Below, in pieces: positions 1 through 4,979 of a DNA stretch of 5,866 nt. The stretch covers positions 1-5,866 of the forward strand of contig RGNC01000133.1 of assembly GCA_010029175.1 (NCBI GenBank), read 5' to 3'. A model generated the notes under the pieces. It saw only the letters and a list, made by a program, of their open reading frames with translations. It was not told where the DNA came from and did no database searches. Position numbers and translations under genes: made by a program. The first letter of the stretch is position 1, and each line of letters opens with the position of its first letter. The DNA is from Synechococcaceae bacterium WB8_1B_136 (GTDB taxonomy: Bacteria; Cyanobacteriota; Cyanobacteriia; PCC-6307; Cyanobiaceae).

Positions 1-299
1 AGCCCCGGGTCGGTGGCCGTCACGCAGTTCCACTGCAGGGTGTGCAGGTAGCTGGAGAACACCCGCGGATCGTCGAACCCCCGCTGCCCGATCGTCTCCC
101 AGGTGCTCTGCCCCAGGACCCGGGCATCCACCTCCCGCTCCCAAAACACCTCGGTGATCTGCCCGTTGGCGTCGTCATCCAGACAGGCCAGCCGCACCAC
201 GGTGTCAAGGCCGTCCTCTTCTGGCAGCCAGACCTCCTCCACCAGGTGGTGATGGCTGCGGCAGTGGACCACGCAGCCTTTGGTGGGCGCCATTGGCAT
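1..299 (-). CDS. drmD: N-terminus of SNF2-type helicase, DISARM DrmD-like (partial)
   Basis: The reading frame enters from the left edge; only the first ~99 residues are visible. They contain GCVVHCRSHHHLVEEVW (residues 8-24), VRLACLDDDANGQ (35-47), EVFWEREVDARVLG (50-63) and, just before the cut, FDDPRVFSSYLHTLQWNCVTA (in 75-95). From memory this block precedes the ATP-binding core in large SNF2-family helicases of the DrmD type, the helicase of class 1 DISARM anti-phage systems. The Walker motifs and helicase domains lie outside the window, so activity cannot be judged. The gene directly follows the SAP-like gene. Three in-frame starts exist, with A at 314 (ATGA overlap with the upstream stop), 299 and 293. 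I chose 299 because AGG (305-307) lies five bases ahead of it. Helicase family is fairly sure; assignment to DISARM is an inference that needs the genes to the left. Confidence 0.65.
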   Translation of the reverse strand, partial: MPMAPTKGCVVHCRSHHHLVEEVWLPEEDGLDTVVRLACLDDDANGQITEVFWEREVDARVLGQSTWETIGQRGFDDPRVFSSYLHTLQWNCVTATDPG

Positions 300-310
300 A
301 CATGCCTGTG

Positions 311-697
311 TCATGACTGGCTGACCAACAGCTGCCTGACAAGCCCGATCAGCTCTTTCTTGCTGAATCTCTCCAACGGCCGAGGCGGTGGCTCTACCCC
401 ATGCTGCTCCAGAACCTTGGCTAGGTCTGCTTTCTTGTACTTGCTGAAGCCCTTGATCCCGTGCTGCTTGCACAGGCCCTTGAGGGTGGCGACGCTCTGC
501 TGCTGGAACGAGCCACGGCCGAGTAGAGCCAAGGCGCTGCCGCCAGCCCCCCCGGCGGGGCTGTTGAGATCCTCGATCGCCTGAGCCGTCCGTTTCAGGT
601 GCGTATCCACCCGCCGGTAGACGCGGGCATCGGTGCCGGCGAGCTCACGGGAGGTGGCTTCCAACAGGTCGGCAATCGAGGGGGATGCGCTCGCCAT
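311..697 (-). CDS. Small SAP/Rho_N-like domain protein upstream of the helicase
   Basis: 128 residues from an ATG at 697. Residues 1-45 are predicted helical, followed by a Gly/Ala-rich linker (47-60). Residues 67-101 contain SVATLKGLCKQHGIKGFSK followed by YKKADLAKVLEQHGV, the helix-turn-helix pattern of SAP or Rho N-terminal-like motifs that often bind nucleic acid. A second short helix, FSKKELIGLVRQLL (111-124), could be a half repeat of the same fold. Lys and Arg cluster in this C-terminal half. No catalytic motif is visible. The stop TGA (311-313) is embedded in ATGA, so the helicase could be translationally coupled. I infer a DNA- or RNA-binding accessory to the helicase; I do not recognise a named family, and function is unproven. 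Confidence 0.7.
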   Translation of the reverse strand: MASASPSIADLLEATSRELAGTDARVYRRVDTHLKRTAQAIEDLNSPAGGAGGSALALLGRGSFQQQSVATLKGLCKQHGIKGFSKYKKADLAKVLEQHGVEPPPRPLERFSKKELIGLVRQLLVSQS

Positions 698-700
698 GGT

Positions 701-787
701 TCAGGCCTCGGGCTCCAGCTGGCTTGACTCACTGGCAATCGCAGCGGCTTTGGCCTTCACGGCGCGCCACTGGCGGGTCAGTTGCAC
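701..787 (-). CDS. Possible 28-codon micro-ORF between the two small genes
   Basis: Between the coiled-coil gene and the SAP-like gene, a frame from GTG (787) reads VQLTRQWRAVKAKAAAIASE and then SSQLEPEA before TGA at 701-703, three bases before the ATG of the next gene. Third codon positions are mostly G or C, as in the neighbours. It overlaps the end of the coiled-coil gene by 10 bases in the -1 frame and is in frame with the SAP-like gene. It could be a real small protein, a remnant of a longer C-terminus of the coiled-coil protein after a frameshift, or chance. No clear ribosome binding site was seen. Confidence 0.22.
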   Translation of the reverse strand: MQLTRQWRAVKAKAAAIASESSQLEPEA

Positions 788-1080
788 GCTTCGGCGATGG
801 CATCGCCGGTGGCCTCCAGCTCGCGGATCACCTGCACCAGGCGACTGTTCATGGCGTGCAGGCGCGCCTTGGCGCGGGCCTCGTTGCCGAGATCGGCCTC
901 CAGCTCCTGCAGCTCCCGCTGAAGCTCGGCAATCACCACACCGCGCTTCTCGCTCTGGCTGCGGAACACACCGCGCGAGATGTTGACGCTGATCAGCGCC
1001 GAGCGCATGGCGTCGTAGTGGCTGCGCAACTCCTCGTCAGGTGGGCTGGCGGGGAAGCGTGTGGCGGAGCTGTTGGTCAT
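778..1080 (-). CDS. Small coiled-coil protein, first gene of helicase-linked operon
   Basis: 100 residues from ATG at 1080; the frame is open further upstream to 1227, but that extension is Pro/Arg-rich and unlike protein. Residues 1-15 are disordered (Ser/Pro-rich). Residues ~16-92 look almost continuously helical, and ~44-92 show alternating Leu/Val with Glu, Arg and Lys (AELQRELQELEADLG at 51-65, then LVQVIRELEATGDAI at 81-95), a coiled-coil pattern suggesting oligomerisation or binding to another operon product. No enzymatic motif, signal peptide or membrane segment is visible. The next gene in the same direction starts 80 bases on, so it is probably cotranscribed with the SAP-like gene and the helicase. 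I do not recognise the family. Confidence 0.6.
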   Translation of the reverse strand: MTNSSATRFPASPPDEELRSHYDAMRSALISVNISRGVFRSQSEKRGVVIAELQRELQELEADLGNEARAKARLHAMNSRLVQVIRELEATGDAIAEACN

Positions 1081-1343
1081 GGCGGTGGAAGCTCTTTGTT
1101 CAGCGTTGCGGATGGTGTTGCTCCGTTCATCCCCTGTCCGGGGGATTGGGCTCACTTGGCTGCGATCTGATTGCCGCAGGCATTGGCGCCATTGATCAGG
1201 CCGGGGCTGCGCGCCTCCAGCGGGCATGGCGTAGGGGGTCTTCTCCGCTTCTGTTCGTTCTAGGACAATCCTCGAACTTGGCCAGACTCAGCACATCCTC
1301 CATCTGGGGGACCGCACCACCTGGGGCTAAACGGGCCGAGCGG
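1081..1343. other. Intergenic stretch between helicase operon and nitrilase remnant
   Basis: About 260 bases with no convincing gene on either strand. It should hold the promoter of the leftward operon starting at 1080, but I found no clear -35/-10 pair. A short inverted repeat, ATCCCC (1129-1134) and GGGGAT (1141-1146) with a 6-base loop, lacks a T-run on either side, so it is not a standard terminator. Frames crossing the region are rich in Arg, Pro, Trp and Cys and look non-coding. It probably contains the junction where the 5' two-thirds of the nitrilase gene was replaced. Confidence 0.45.
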
Positions 1344-1679
1344 TGGTGCTGGATACGGCTGGGTGCCGCCGTGTTCGCCTCCCCCGACGCCTTCACCACC
1401 ATCACGGGCCCGCGCCACTGGCATCTGCTGATGCGCGCCCGGCCCGTGGACACCCAGTGCTTTGTGCTGGCCTGCTCGACGGCCCGGCAAGAAGCTGGCG
1501 TGGGCTACCCCAGCTACGGCTATTCGCTGGTGGTGGATCCCTGTGGAACGGTGGTTGCCGAAGCAGGCAGTGGTGAACAGGTGCTGCATGCCCAGCGGGT
1601 TCAAACGCAGCTCGCCCTCCCTCGCCGCACGATTCCGAAGGGCAACAGGCGCCGGCATGATCTCGATCGGCTGCCGGTA
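1344..1679 (+). pseudogene. C-terminal remnant of a nitrilase-family (carbon-nitrogen hydrolase) gene
   Basis: In the frame with codons beginning at 1344, ~110 residues match the C-terminal third of nitrilase/omega-amidase-type hydrolases: RLGAAVFASPDAFTTITGP, then HWHLLMRARPVDTQCFVLAC, then YSLVVDPCGTVVAEAGSGEQ. The family's usual length is ~270-280 residues. The part carrying the catalytic Glu, Lys and the nucleophilic Cys (normally in a CYDxRFPE block just ahead of this segment) is missing: the expected block is absent before 1356. Decay is also visible as Cys for the usual Trp in VDPWG, a corrupted tail (residues after SGEQ) and no family stop; the frame runs on under the antisense channel gene to 1973. 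The protein cannot be active. It converges on the channel gene, whose stop lies 12 bases beyond. Confidence 0.75.
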
Positions 1680-1691
1680 CAACGGCACACC

Positions 1692-2849
1692 TCAGGCCCG
1701 CCACCAGCTGAAGGCGGCGACCACCACAAACGCCAACAGGGAACACCACTGAAAACGGCGATCCATGCGATTGATCCGCTCCATCACCACCGCCTGCTGA
1801 TCGGTGGCAGCGGCAGTGTAGACATTTGTACCCCAGACAAACAAGCCAAAGAGGGCCATCGACACCACATAACTGTAGGCAAACAAATCATCGAGAAAGG
1901 TGGAATAGGGGAGCCTTGGCAGGCTGCTGTGATACGACTGCTGCAGAAAGATCAAGGTCAGCAGAGCGGTTGAAGGAATGGCCAGGCGCACATCACCCAG
2001 CGATCCCTCCACGGACGGCGCCATCAACACGATCGCGTTCACGATCATCAGGGGCAGGACCCAGTTGATCAGGCCCGTCCACACATTGGATCGGTACACC
2101 ATCTCCAGGCGCATCTGGGCCATCACCGGCTGGAACCAGCTGCCGAACTTGGTGGATGCACGATGGAGATAGGGCTTGAAACTGGCCCCTCCCCGCTCAT
2201 AGCCACTGAGCTCACCGGCTTCCCCGATCAGCGCCCCCATCGGCTGCTCCGGAATCAGCCGAACGTCCGCATATTTATTCGACATCCAAGACTGGCCAGC
2301 CTGCAGGATGATCGGCAGGCTGAGGGAATCGAAGGGATCGCGGCGAAAACTGATGCTGTCGTCGTAGAAGCGGCTGGAGAAGGTATAGAGCTGATAGTGC
2401 CGCCCGCCGGAGAGCAGGATCGGCAAGGGCGTGGCCACCTCAAAGGTGGAGTCCCAGGTTTCGATCCGGTTGAGCATTCTCACCAGATCCTTCGCAGTGG
2501 TGGCGTGGCTGGTCATCATCTCCTGCACGGAGGCAGGCCACTCCAGCCAGAAGTGTCCATCCGCCGTGAAGGTGCGGGAGTTGAGATTCAACTCATAGAT
2601 CTGATCCACATGGATGCCACAGCTGATGGTGGGGTGCTCGCGCACGAGCCGCTCGCTCACCACCACCGGCTCCAGCCTGGACGGGGTCTTGCCGGCCACG
2701 GGACCACGCAGGCTGCTCCCTGCGATCAGCCCCACCAGCAGGACCAGCCCCCAGAACCAACGCCAGCGCAGACCACGGATCAAACCCTGCAAGATCCGCT
2801 GGCCCCGACCCACTGCGACCACTCTGACGACGGTGCGTTCAGACGTCAT
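1692..2849 (-). CDS. Pentameric ligand-gated ion channel (GLIC-like, Cys-loop superfamily)
   Basis: 385 residues from ATG at 2849. The frame extends to a TTG at 2876 (394 residues); I prefer ATG because the TTG start would put a strong hairpin inside the coding region. Numbering here uses the longer form. A hydrophobic segment (41-56) after a basic stretch looks like a signal peptide. Residues ~82-262 form the extracellular beta-sandwich, with the Pro-loop FRRDPFDSLSLPI (177-189); the disulfide Cys pair of animal receptors is absent, as in other bacterial members. M1 is ~266-287 (Pro275); M2 is ~297-316; SSLPRLPY (317-324) is the M2-M3 loop, nearly identical to that of Gloeobacter GLIC; M3 is ~328-350; M4 is ~376-392. 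Asp295 and Arg297 flank the inner pore mouth, compatible with but not proving cation selectivity. It likely acts as a pentamer in the cytoplasmic membrane. The ligand is unknown. It follows the J-domain gene in the same direction. Confidence 0.87.
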   Translation of the reverse strand: MTSERTVVRVVAVGRGQRILQGLIRGLRWRWFWGLVLLVGLIAGSSLRGPVAGKTPSRLEPVVVSERLVREHPTISCGIHVDQIYELNLNSRTFTADGHFWLEWPASVQEMMTSHATTAKDLVRMLNRIETWDSTFEVATPLPILLSGGRHYQLYTFSSRFYDDSISFRRDPFDSLSLPIILQAGQSWMSNKYADVRLIPEQPMGALIGEAGELSGYERGGASFKPYLHRASTKFGSWFQPVMAQMRLEMVYRSNVWTGLINWVLPLMIVNAIVLMAPSVEGSLGDVRLAIPSTALLTLIFLQQSYHSSLPRLPYSTFLDDLFAYSYVVSMALFGLFVWGTNVYTAAATDQQAVVMERINRMDRRFQWCSLLAFVVVAAFSWWRA

Positions 2850-2853
2850 CAAC

Positions 2854-2884
2854 CGCTGGCTTTTGAGCCAGCGCAACGCTGGCG
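2854..2884 (-). promoter_or_regulatory. Competing hairpins between J-domain gene stop and channel start
   Basis: Three related arms lie in a row. In leftward mRNA order they are CGCCAGCG (2884-2877), CGCTGGCT (2873-2866) and AGCCAGCG (2861-2854). The middle arm can pair perfectly with the third (8 bp, 4-base loop) or over 7 bp with the first (3-base loop containing the TTG). The second hairpin ends four bases before the ATG at 2849, so it would occlude the ribosome binding region. No T-run follows, so a Rho-independent terminator is unlikely. A translational attenuator or an intercistronic mRNA structure is inferred. Confidence 0.45.
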
Positions 2885-2896
2885 CTCAGCTGAGCG
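2883..2896. repeat. 14-bp perfect palindrome over the J-domain gene stop
   Basis: CGCTCAGCTGAGCG is perfectly self-complementary and includes the TGA stop of the J-domain gene (2886-2888). It abuts the competing hairpins on the channel side. It could be a protein-binding site or a further RNA fold; its occurrence within GC-rich coding sequence may also be chance. Confidence 0.35.
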
Positions 2897-3278
2897 AGCG
2901 GCCCAGCAGCAGATCCCGCGCACCGTTCACCAGCTGCATCGTGTCGTGCGCACCGCCACGGTCGGGGTGATGTTCGCTGGCACAACGCTTCCAGGCCTGG
3001 TTCACCTGGCTTTCGCTCAGGCGGCCCGAGAGGGGCAGGTGCAGGCGTTGGCGCGCCACGATCGCATCGAGGTCCGGGTGCTTGCCGAGCGGACCCCAGT
3101 CCGCCTTGCTGAGGGCCGGACTGCGCTTGCTGCCGGCCTTGCGCTTGCGGCTTTTGCTCGCCCCGCCGCCCCCGAAGCCTTTGCTCGCTGCCGCCTCTGA
3201 GGCTGGGCTCTGCTGCTGGGATGGGCTCCTGGTGGTGGTGAGCTGAACGGCCGGCCGTTCTACGGTGGTCTGCGGCAT
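2886..3278 (-). CDS. Small protein with C-terminal J domain (DnaJ-like)
   Basis: 130 residues from ATG at 3278, with GAGAGG (3283-3288) four bases ahead as ribosome binding site. Residues 1-55 are Ser/Thr/Gln/Pro-rich and then strongly basic (KSRKRKAGSKR at 42-52), probably disordered. Residues ~60-128 form a J-domain-like unit: helix I around DLDAIVARQRL (69-79), helix II SESQVNQAWKRCASE (88-102), the HPD tripeptide (104-106) in HHPDRGG, and helix III (112-125). HPD is the motif by which J proteins stimulate Hsp70 (DnaK) ATPase. The G/F, zinc-finger and substrate-binding domains of DnaJ are absent, and the J domain sits at the C-terminus, so it is a specialised co-chaperone or merely a J-fold protein. 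It precedes the channel gene by 9-36 bases, depending on the channel start, and is probably cotranscribed. Confidence 0.75.
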   Translation of the reverse strand: MPQTTVERPAVQLTTTRSPSQQQSPASEAAASKGFGGGGASKSRKRKAGSKRSPALSKADWGPLGKHPDLDAIVARQRLHLPLSGRLSESQVNQAWKRCASEHHPDRGGAHDTMQLVNGARDLLLGRSLS

Positions 3279-3364
3279 TGGGCCTCTCGCTTGCCTTCAG
3301 CTTGCTCCACCGGGGTTTTCTGGGGTGGGCGACTACCCCCTTCCTTGGGTGTTCACCGGCACAG
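3279..3364. other. Short intergenic region upstream of the J-domain gene
   Basis: This stretch lies between the ATG of the J-domain gene and the stop of the Fic remnant. Apart from the ribosome binding site GAGAGG at 3283-3288 it shows runs of G and C (around 3312-3345) that can form weak hairpins such as GGGGT/ACCCC. I see no clear -10/-35 promoter and no T-run terminator. Confidence 0.35.
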
Positions 3365-3547
3365 TCAGAGTGGCTCGGTGCCCTCACTCAGGATCGCCAG
3401 GTAGCCGTCGTAGGCGAACAGACGATTGCGGCGGCCACCCGTGATCTCGCGCGCGATGCCGAGGTCAACCAGGGCTTCGATCGCTTTGCTGGCGGTGCTG
3501 CTGACCTCGTAATGCCCGGTACCGTCGCGCCGCATGGGGGCCGGCAA
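3365..3547 (-). pseudogene. C-terminal remnant of a Fic-family protein
   Basis: The frame ending at TGA 3365-3367 encodes TASKAIEALVDLGIAREITG followed by GRRNRLFAYDGYLAILSEGTEPL. This is the C-terminal winged-helix segment of Fic-domain proteins, whose members often end in a very similar (Y)LxIL(N/S)EGTEPL. Recognisable similarity begins near 3511; the stretch up to the ATG at 3547 is not Fic-like. The catalytic Fic core, with its HPFxxGNGR motif that AMPylates or otherwise modifies proteins, is absent from all frames here. Full members are ~350-400 residues. The fragment overlaps in another frame the runaway end of the TspO-family gene. A free-standing 60-residue HTH protein is possible but less likely. 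Confidence 0.65.
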
Positions 3548-4127
3548 AGGTTGAATACGCCTCCAGCTTATTCAAGGGAAGCGTGTTTCCCGTGAATAGC
3601 GGCCTCGAGCGCTGGTGCCTGCGTCGGTTCCAGCACAGCCCAGGTGGGTTCCCTGCGAGTCTTGCCGATCTGATCACGCGCCTGCACGAGCTCCGCTGCA
3701 TCTGCCAGGTGACGAGTGTTCCCACCGGGCTCCAGAGTAGGAAGGGGATCAGCAGCAGCACCGCGGCCGTGGAGTGGGATTGCACCAGCACCGCCAGGGC
3801 CACGCCCCAGAGCCAGCCCGCCAGGCCGACAGCGGTGCCGTTGGCCAGCCGCCGGCTGGTGCAGATCAGCCAGGTGTAGCTCTGCACCAGCAGCAGCAGC
3901 ACCAGATAGCCCACCATCAGGCCCCAGCTCCAGCTGGCGTTCCAGGCCAGCAGCGCGGAGGCGTAGAAGCAGGCGTAGATGGCGATCCAGATCAGCGGGA
4001 TCAGGCCCTCAAACGTGAGCCAGGCCGGCCGCCGCAGCCGCAGGAACCAGGCGAACTGCTCGCGGTTGGGGTTGAGCAGCACGCCCACCGCCACCATCAC
4101 CAGCAGGATCAGCACTGCGGCCGCCAT
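3465..4127 (-). CDS. tspO: TspO/MBR-family membrane protein with aberrant C-terminal extension
   Basis: 220 residues from ATG at 4127; an in-frame ATG at 4178 would add 17 non-hydrophobic residues and is disfavoured. Residues 1-143 fit the TspO/MBR (translocator protein) family: LRRPAWLTF (31-39), IPLIWIAIYACFYASALLAW (43-62), a third segment at 69-82, QSYTWLI (82-88), GLAGWLWGVALAVL (101-114) and LLIPFLLWSPVGTLVTWQM (125-143), giving five membrane helices rich in Trp. The family binds tetrapyrroles and related ligands and in bacteria tunes tetrapyrrole and stress responses. Members usually stop just after VTWQM plus a few residues. Here the frame runs on for ~77 residues of Arg-rich, low-complexity sequence (3465-3698) and overlaps the Fic remnant. 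The 3' end therefore looks replaced by a rearrangement; the membrane domain itself appears intact. Confidence 0.72.
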   Translation of the reverse strand: MAAAVLILLVMVAVGVLLNPNREQFAWFLRLRRPAWLTFEGLIPLIWIAIYACFYASALLAWNASWSWGLMVGYLVLLLLVQSYTWLICTSRRLANGTAVGLAGWLWGVALAVLVQSHSTAAVLLLIPFLLWSPVGTLVTWQMQRSSCRRVIRSARLAGNPPGLCWNRRRHQRSRPLFTGNTLPLNKLEAYSTFAGPHAARRYRALRGQQHRQQSDRSPG

Positions 4128-4232
4128 GGGATCGTCCGGAACTCTCCCCAGCCTGGCGCCGGCTTGGGCCGGTGGCACCTTGCCCTGCTGCTTCGAGCAG
4201 GATCATGGAAGCGCTGATCAGCCCCAACCACC
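4128..4232. promoter_or_regulatory. Divergent intergenic region between tspO and the methyltransferase gene
   Basis: Both promoters must lie in these ~105 bases. An inverted repeat, CCTGCT (4184-4189) and AGCAGG (4196-4201), can alternatively fold as CTGCT-TCG-AGCAG (4188-4200). A second, weaker GC-rich fold lies at 4157-4175. No T-run follows either. I could not identify convincing -35/-10 boxes. Confidence 0.3.
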
Positions 4233-4979
4233 ATGCAGCTGGACGGTGTGGTCTTCTACGGGCGGCACGGCGAGCACGCCCTGCAGATGTTCGGCCTGGA
4301 GCAGGAGCTGCAGCGCTGGCAGGGGGCGCGGGTGCTCGATTGCCCGGGCGGTCCAGGGTCGCTGGCTGCGCTGCTGGCGGCGGCCGGGGTGGAGGTGATC
4401 GCCTGTGATCCCCTCTATGCCCTCAGCAACGCCGAACTCCGCCAGCGCACCCTCGACGATCTCGCCCTCTCGCTGCGCAAATCCGAAACCAGCAGCATGC
4501 TGCGCCCCGGCTTTGATCTTGAACCGGTGCGTCGTTCCCACCTCGAGAGCCTGGAGGCGTTCCTGGCCGATCGCGAGGCGCACCCCGAGCGCTACCTGGC
4601 GGCTTCGCTGCCGGAGTTGCCCTTCGCCAGCGGCAGTTTTGATCTGGTGCTGAGCGGGCATCTGCTGTTCAGCTATGCCCCGGTGGCCGATGGCGGGTTG
4701 ATGACCGGCTCCGGCCTCGATCTCCTCTGGCATCGCACCGCCCTGGCGGAGCTGTGCCGCGTGTGCCGATCCGACGTGCGCCTCTATCCCGCCCACACGC
4801 AGACCCTGCCGGCCCTGCGCCATCCCTACGCCGAAGCCCTGCTGGCCGATCTGCCCTCCCCCTGGCAGGGCAGCTTCATGCCCCGCAGCTACGACCAGGG
4901 CTTCAGCGGCTGCACCGATGGCCTGCAGCTGACGCGCCAGCTGGCCCTCAGCGTGGCAGCGCCTGGGCCAGCACGCTGA
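4233..4979 (+). CDS. Class I SAM-dependent methyltransferase-like protein
   Basis: 248 residues from ATG at 4233. Motif I of the Rossmann SAM-binding fold is VLDCPGGPGSLAALL (34-48), followed by VEVIACDP (53-60), whose Asp59 would bind the ribose hydroxyls of SAM. ELPFASGSFDLVLSGHLLFSY (in 128-148) corresponds to motif IV and the post-strand region, and LAELCRVCR (171-179) to the following helix. Ahead of motif I, residues 1-33 are probably a cap or N-terminal helix. The GPGS loop has Pro-Gly-Gly in place of the usual Gly-x-Gly, typical of a diverged subgroup. The substrate cannot be read from the sequence; small-molecule, RNA or protein methylation are all possible. Its end overlaps rsmE tail to tail by 32 bases. 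Confidence 0.75.
   Translation: MQLDGVVFYGRHGEHALQMFGLEQELQRWQGARVLDCPGGPGSLAALLAAAGVEVIACDPLYALSNAELRQRTLDDLALSLRKSETSSMLRPGFDLEPVRRSHLESLEAFLADREAHPERYLAASLPELPFASGSFDLVLSGHLLFSYAPVADGGLMTGSGLDLLWHRTALAELCRVCRSDVRLYPAHTQTLPALRHPYAEALLADLPSPWQGSFMPRSYDQGFSGCTDGLQLTRQLALSVAAPGPAR

Noticed and set aside
42..584. Long rightward open frame of 180 codons at the left edge
   Set aside because: It is antisense to the helicase and SAP-like genes, whose leftward frames give recognisable or protein-like sequence. Its product is Pro/His/Cys-rich with no domain.
1041..1343. Rightward extension of the nitrilase frame upstream of 1344
   Set aside because: The frame is open but reads Trp/Cys/Arg-rich sequence without the nitrilase catalytic block, and it overlaps the start of the coiled-coil gene, so it is not part of the gene.
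1127..1345. Leftward frames reading MEDVLSLAKFEDC..., MAPMPAAIRS... and GLINGANACGNQIAAK before stops
   Set aside because: Each is short, lacks a ribosome binding site and shows no family I recognise. The last has no start codon after the preceding stop. Insufficient support for a gene.
1652..1677. CCGGCA...TGCCGG inverted repeat downstream of the channel gene as terminator
   Set aside because: Only 6 bp with a 14-base loop and no T-run in the leftward direction; it lies inside the nitrilase remnant and is probably incidental.
2163..3200. 345-codon rightward open frame opposite the channel and J-domain genes
   Set aside because: It is the antisense shadow of GC-rich codons; it reads His/Gln/Pro-rich sequence, while the opposite strand encodes a clear pLGIC and J domain.
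3880..3912. Repeated CAG/CAGCAGCAGCAC units as a microsatellite
   Set aside because: They encode the run of Leu in a TspO membrane helix on the minus strand and are explained by coding.
4218..4823. 201-codon leftward open frame opposite the methyltransferase gene
   Set aside because: Antisense shadow: the rightward strand carries the SAM-binding motifs, and this frame has no recognisable domain.
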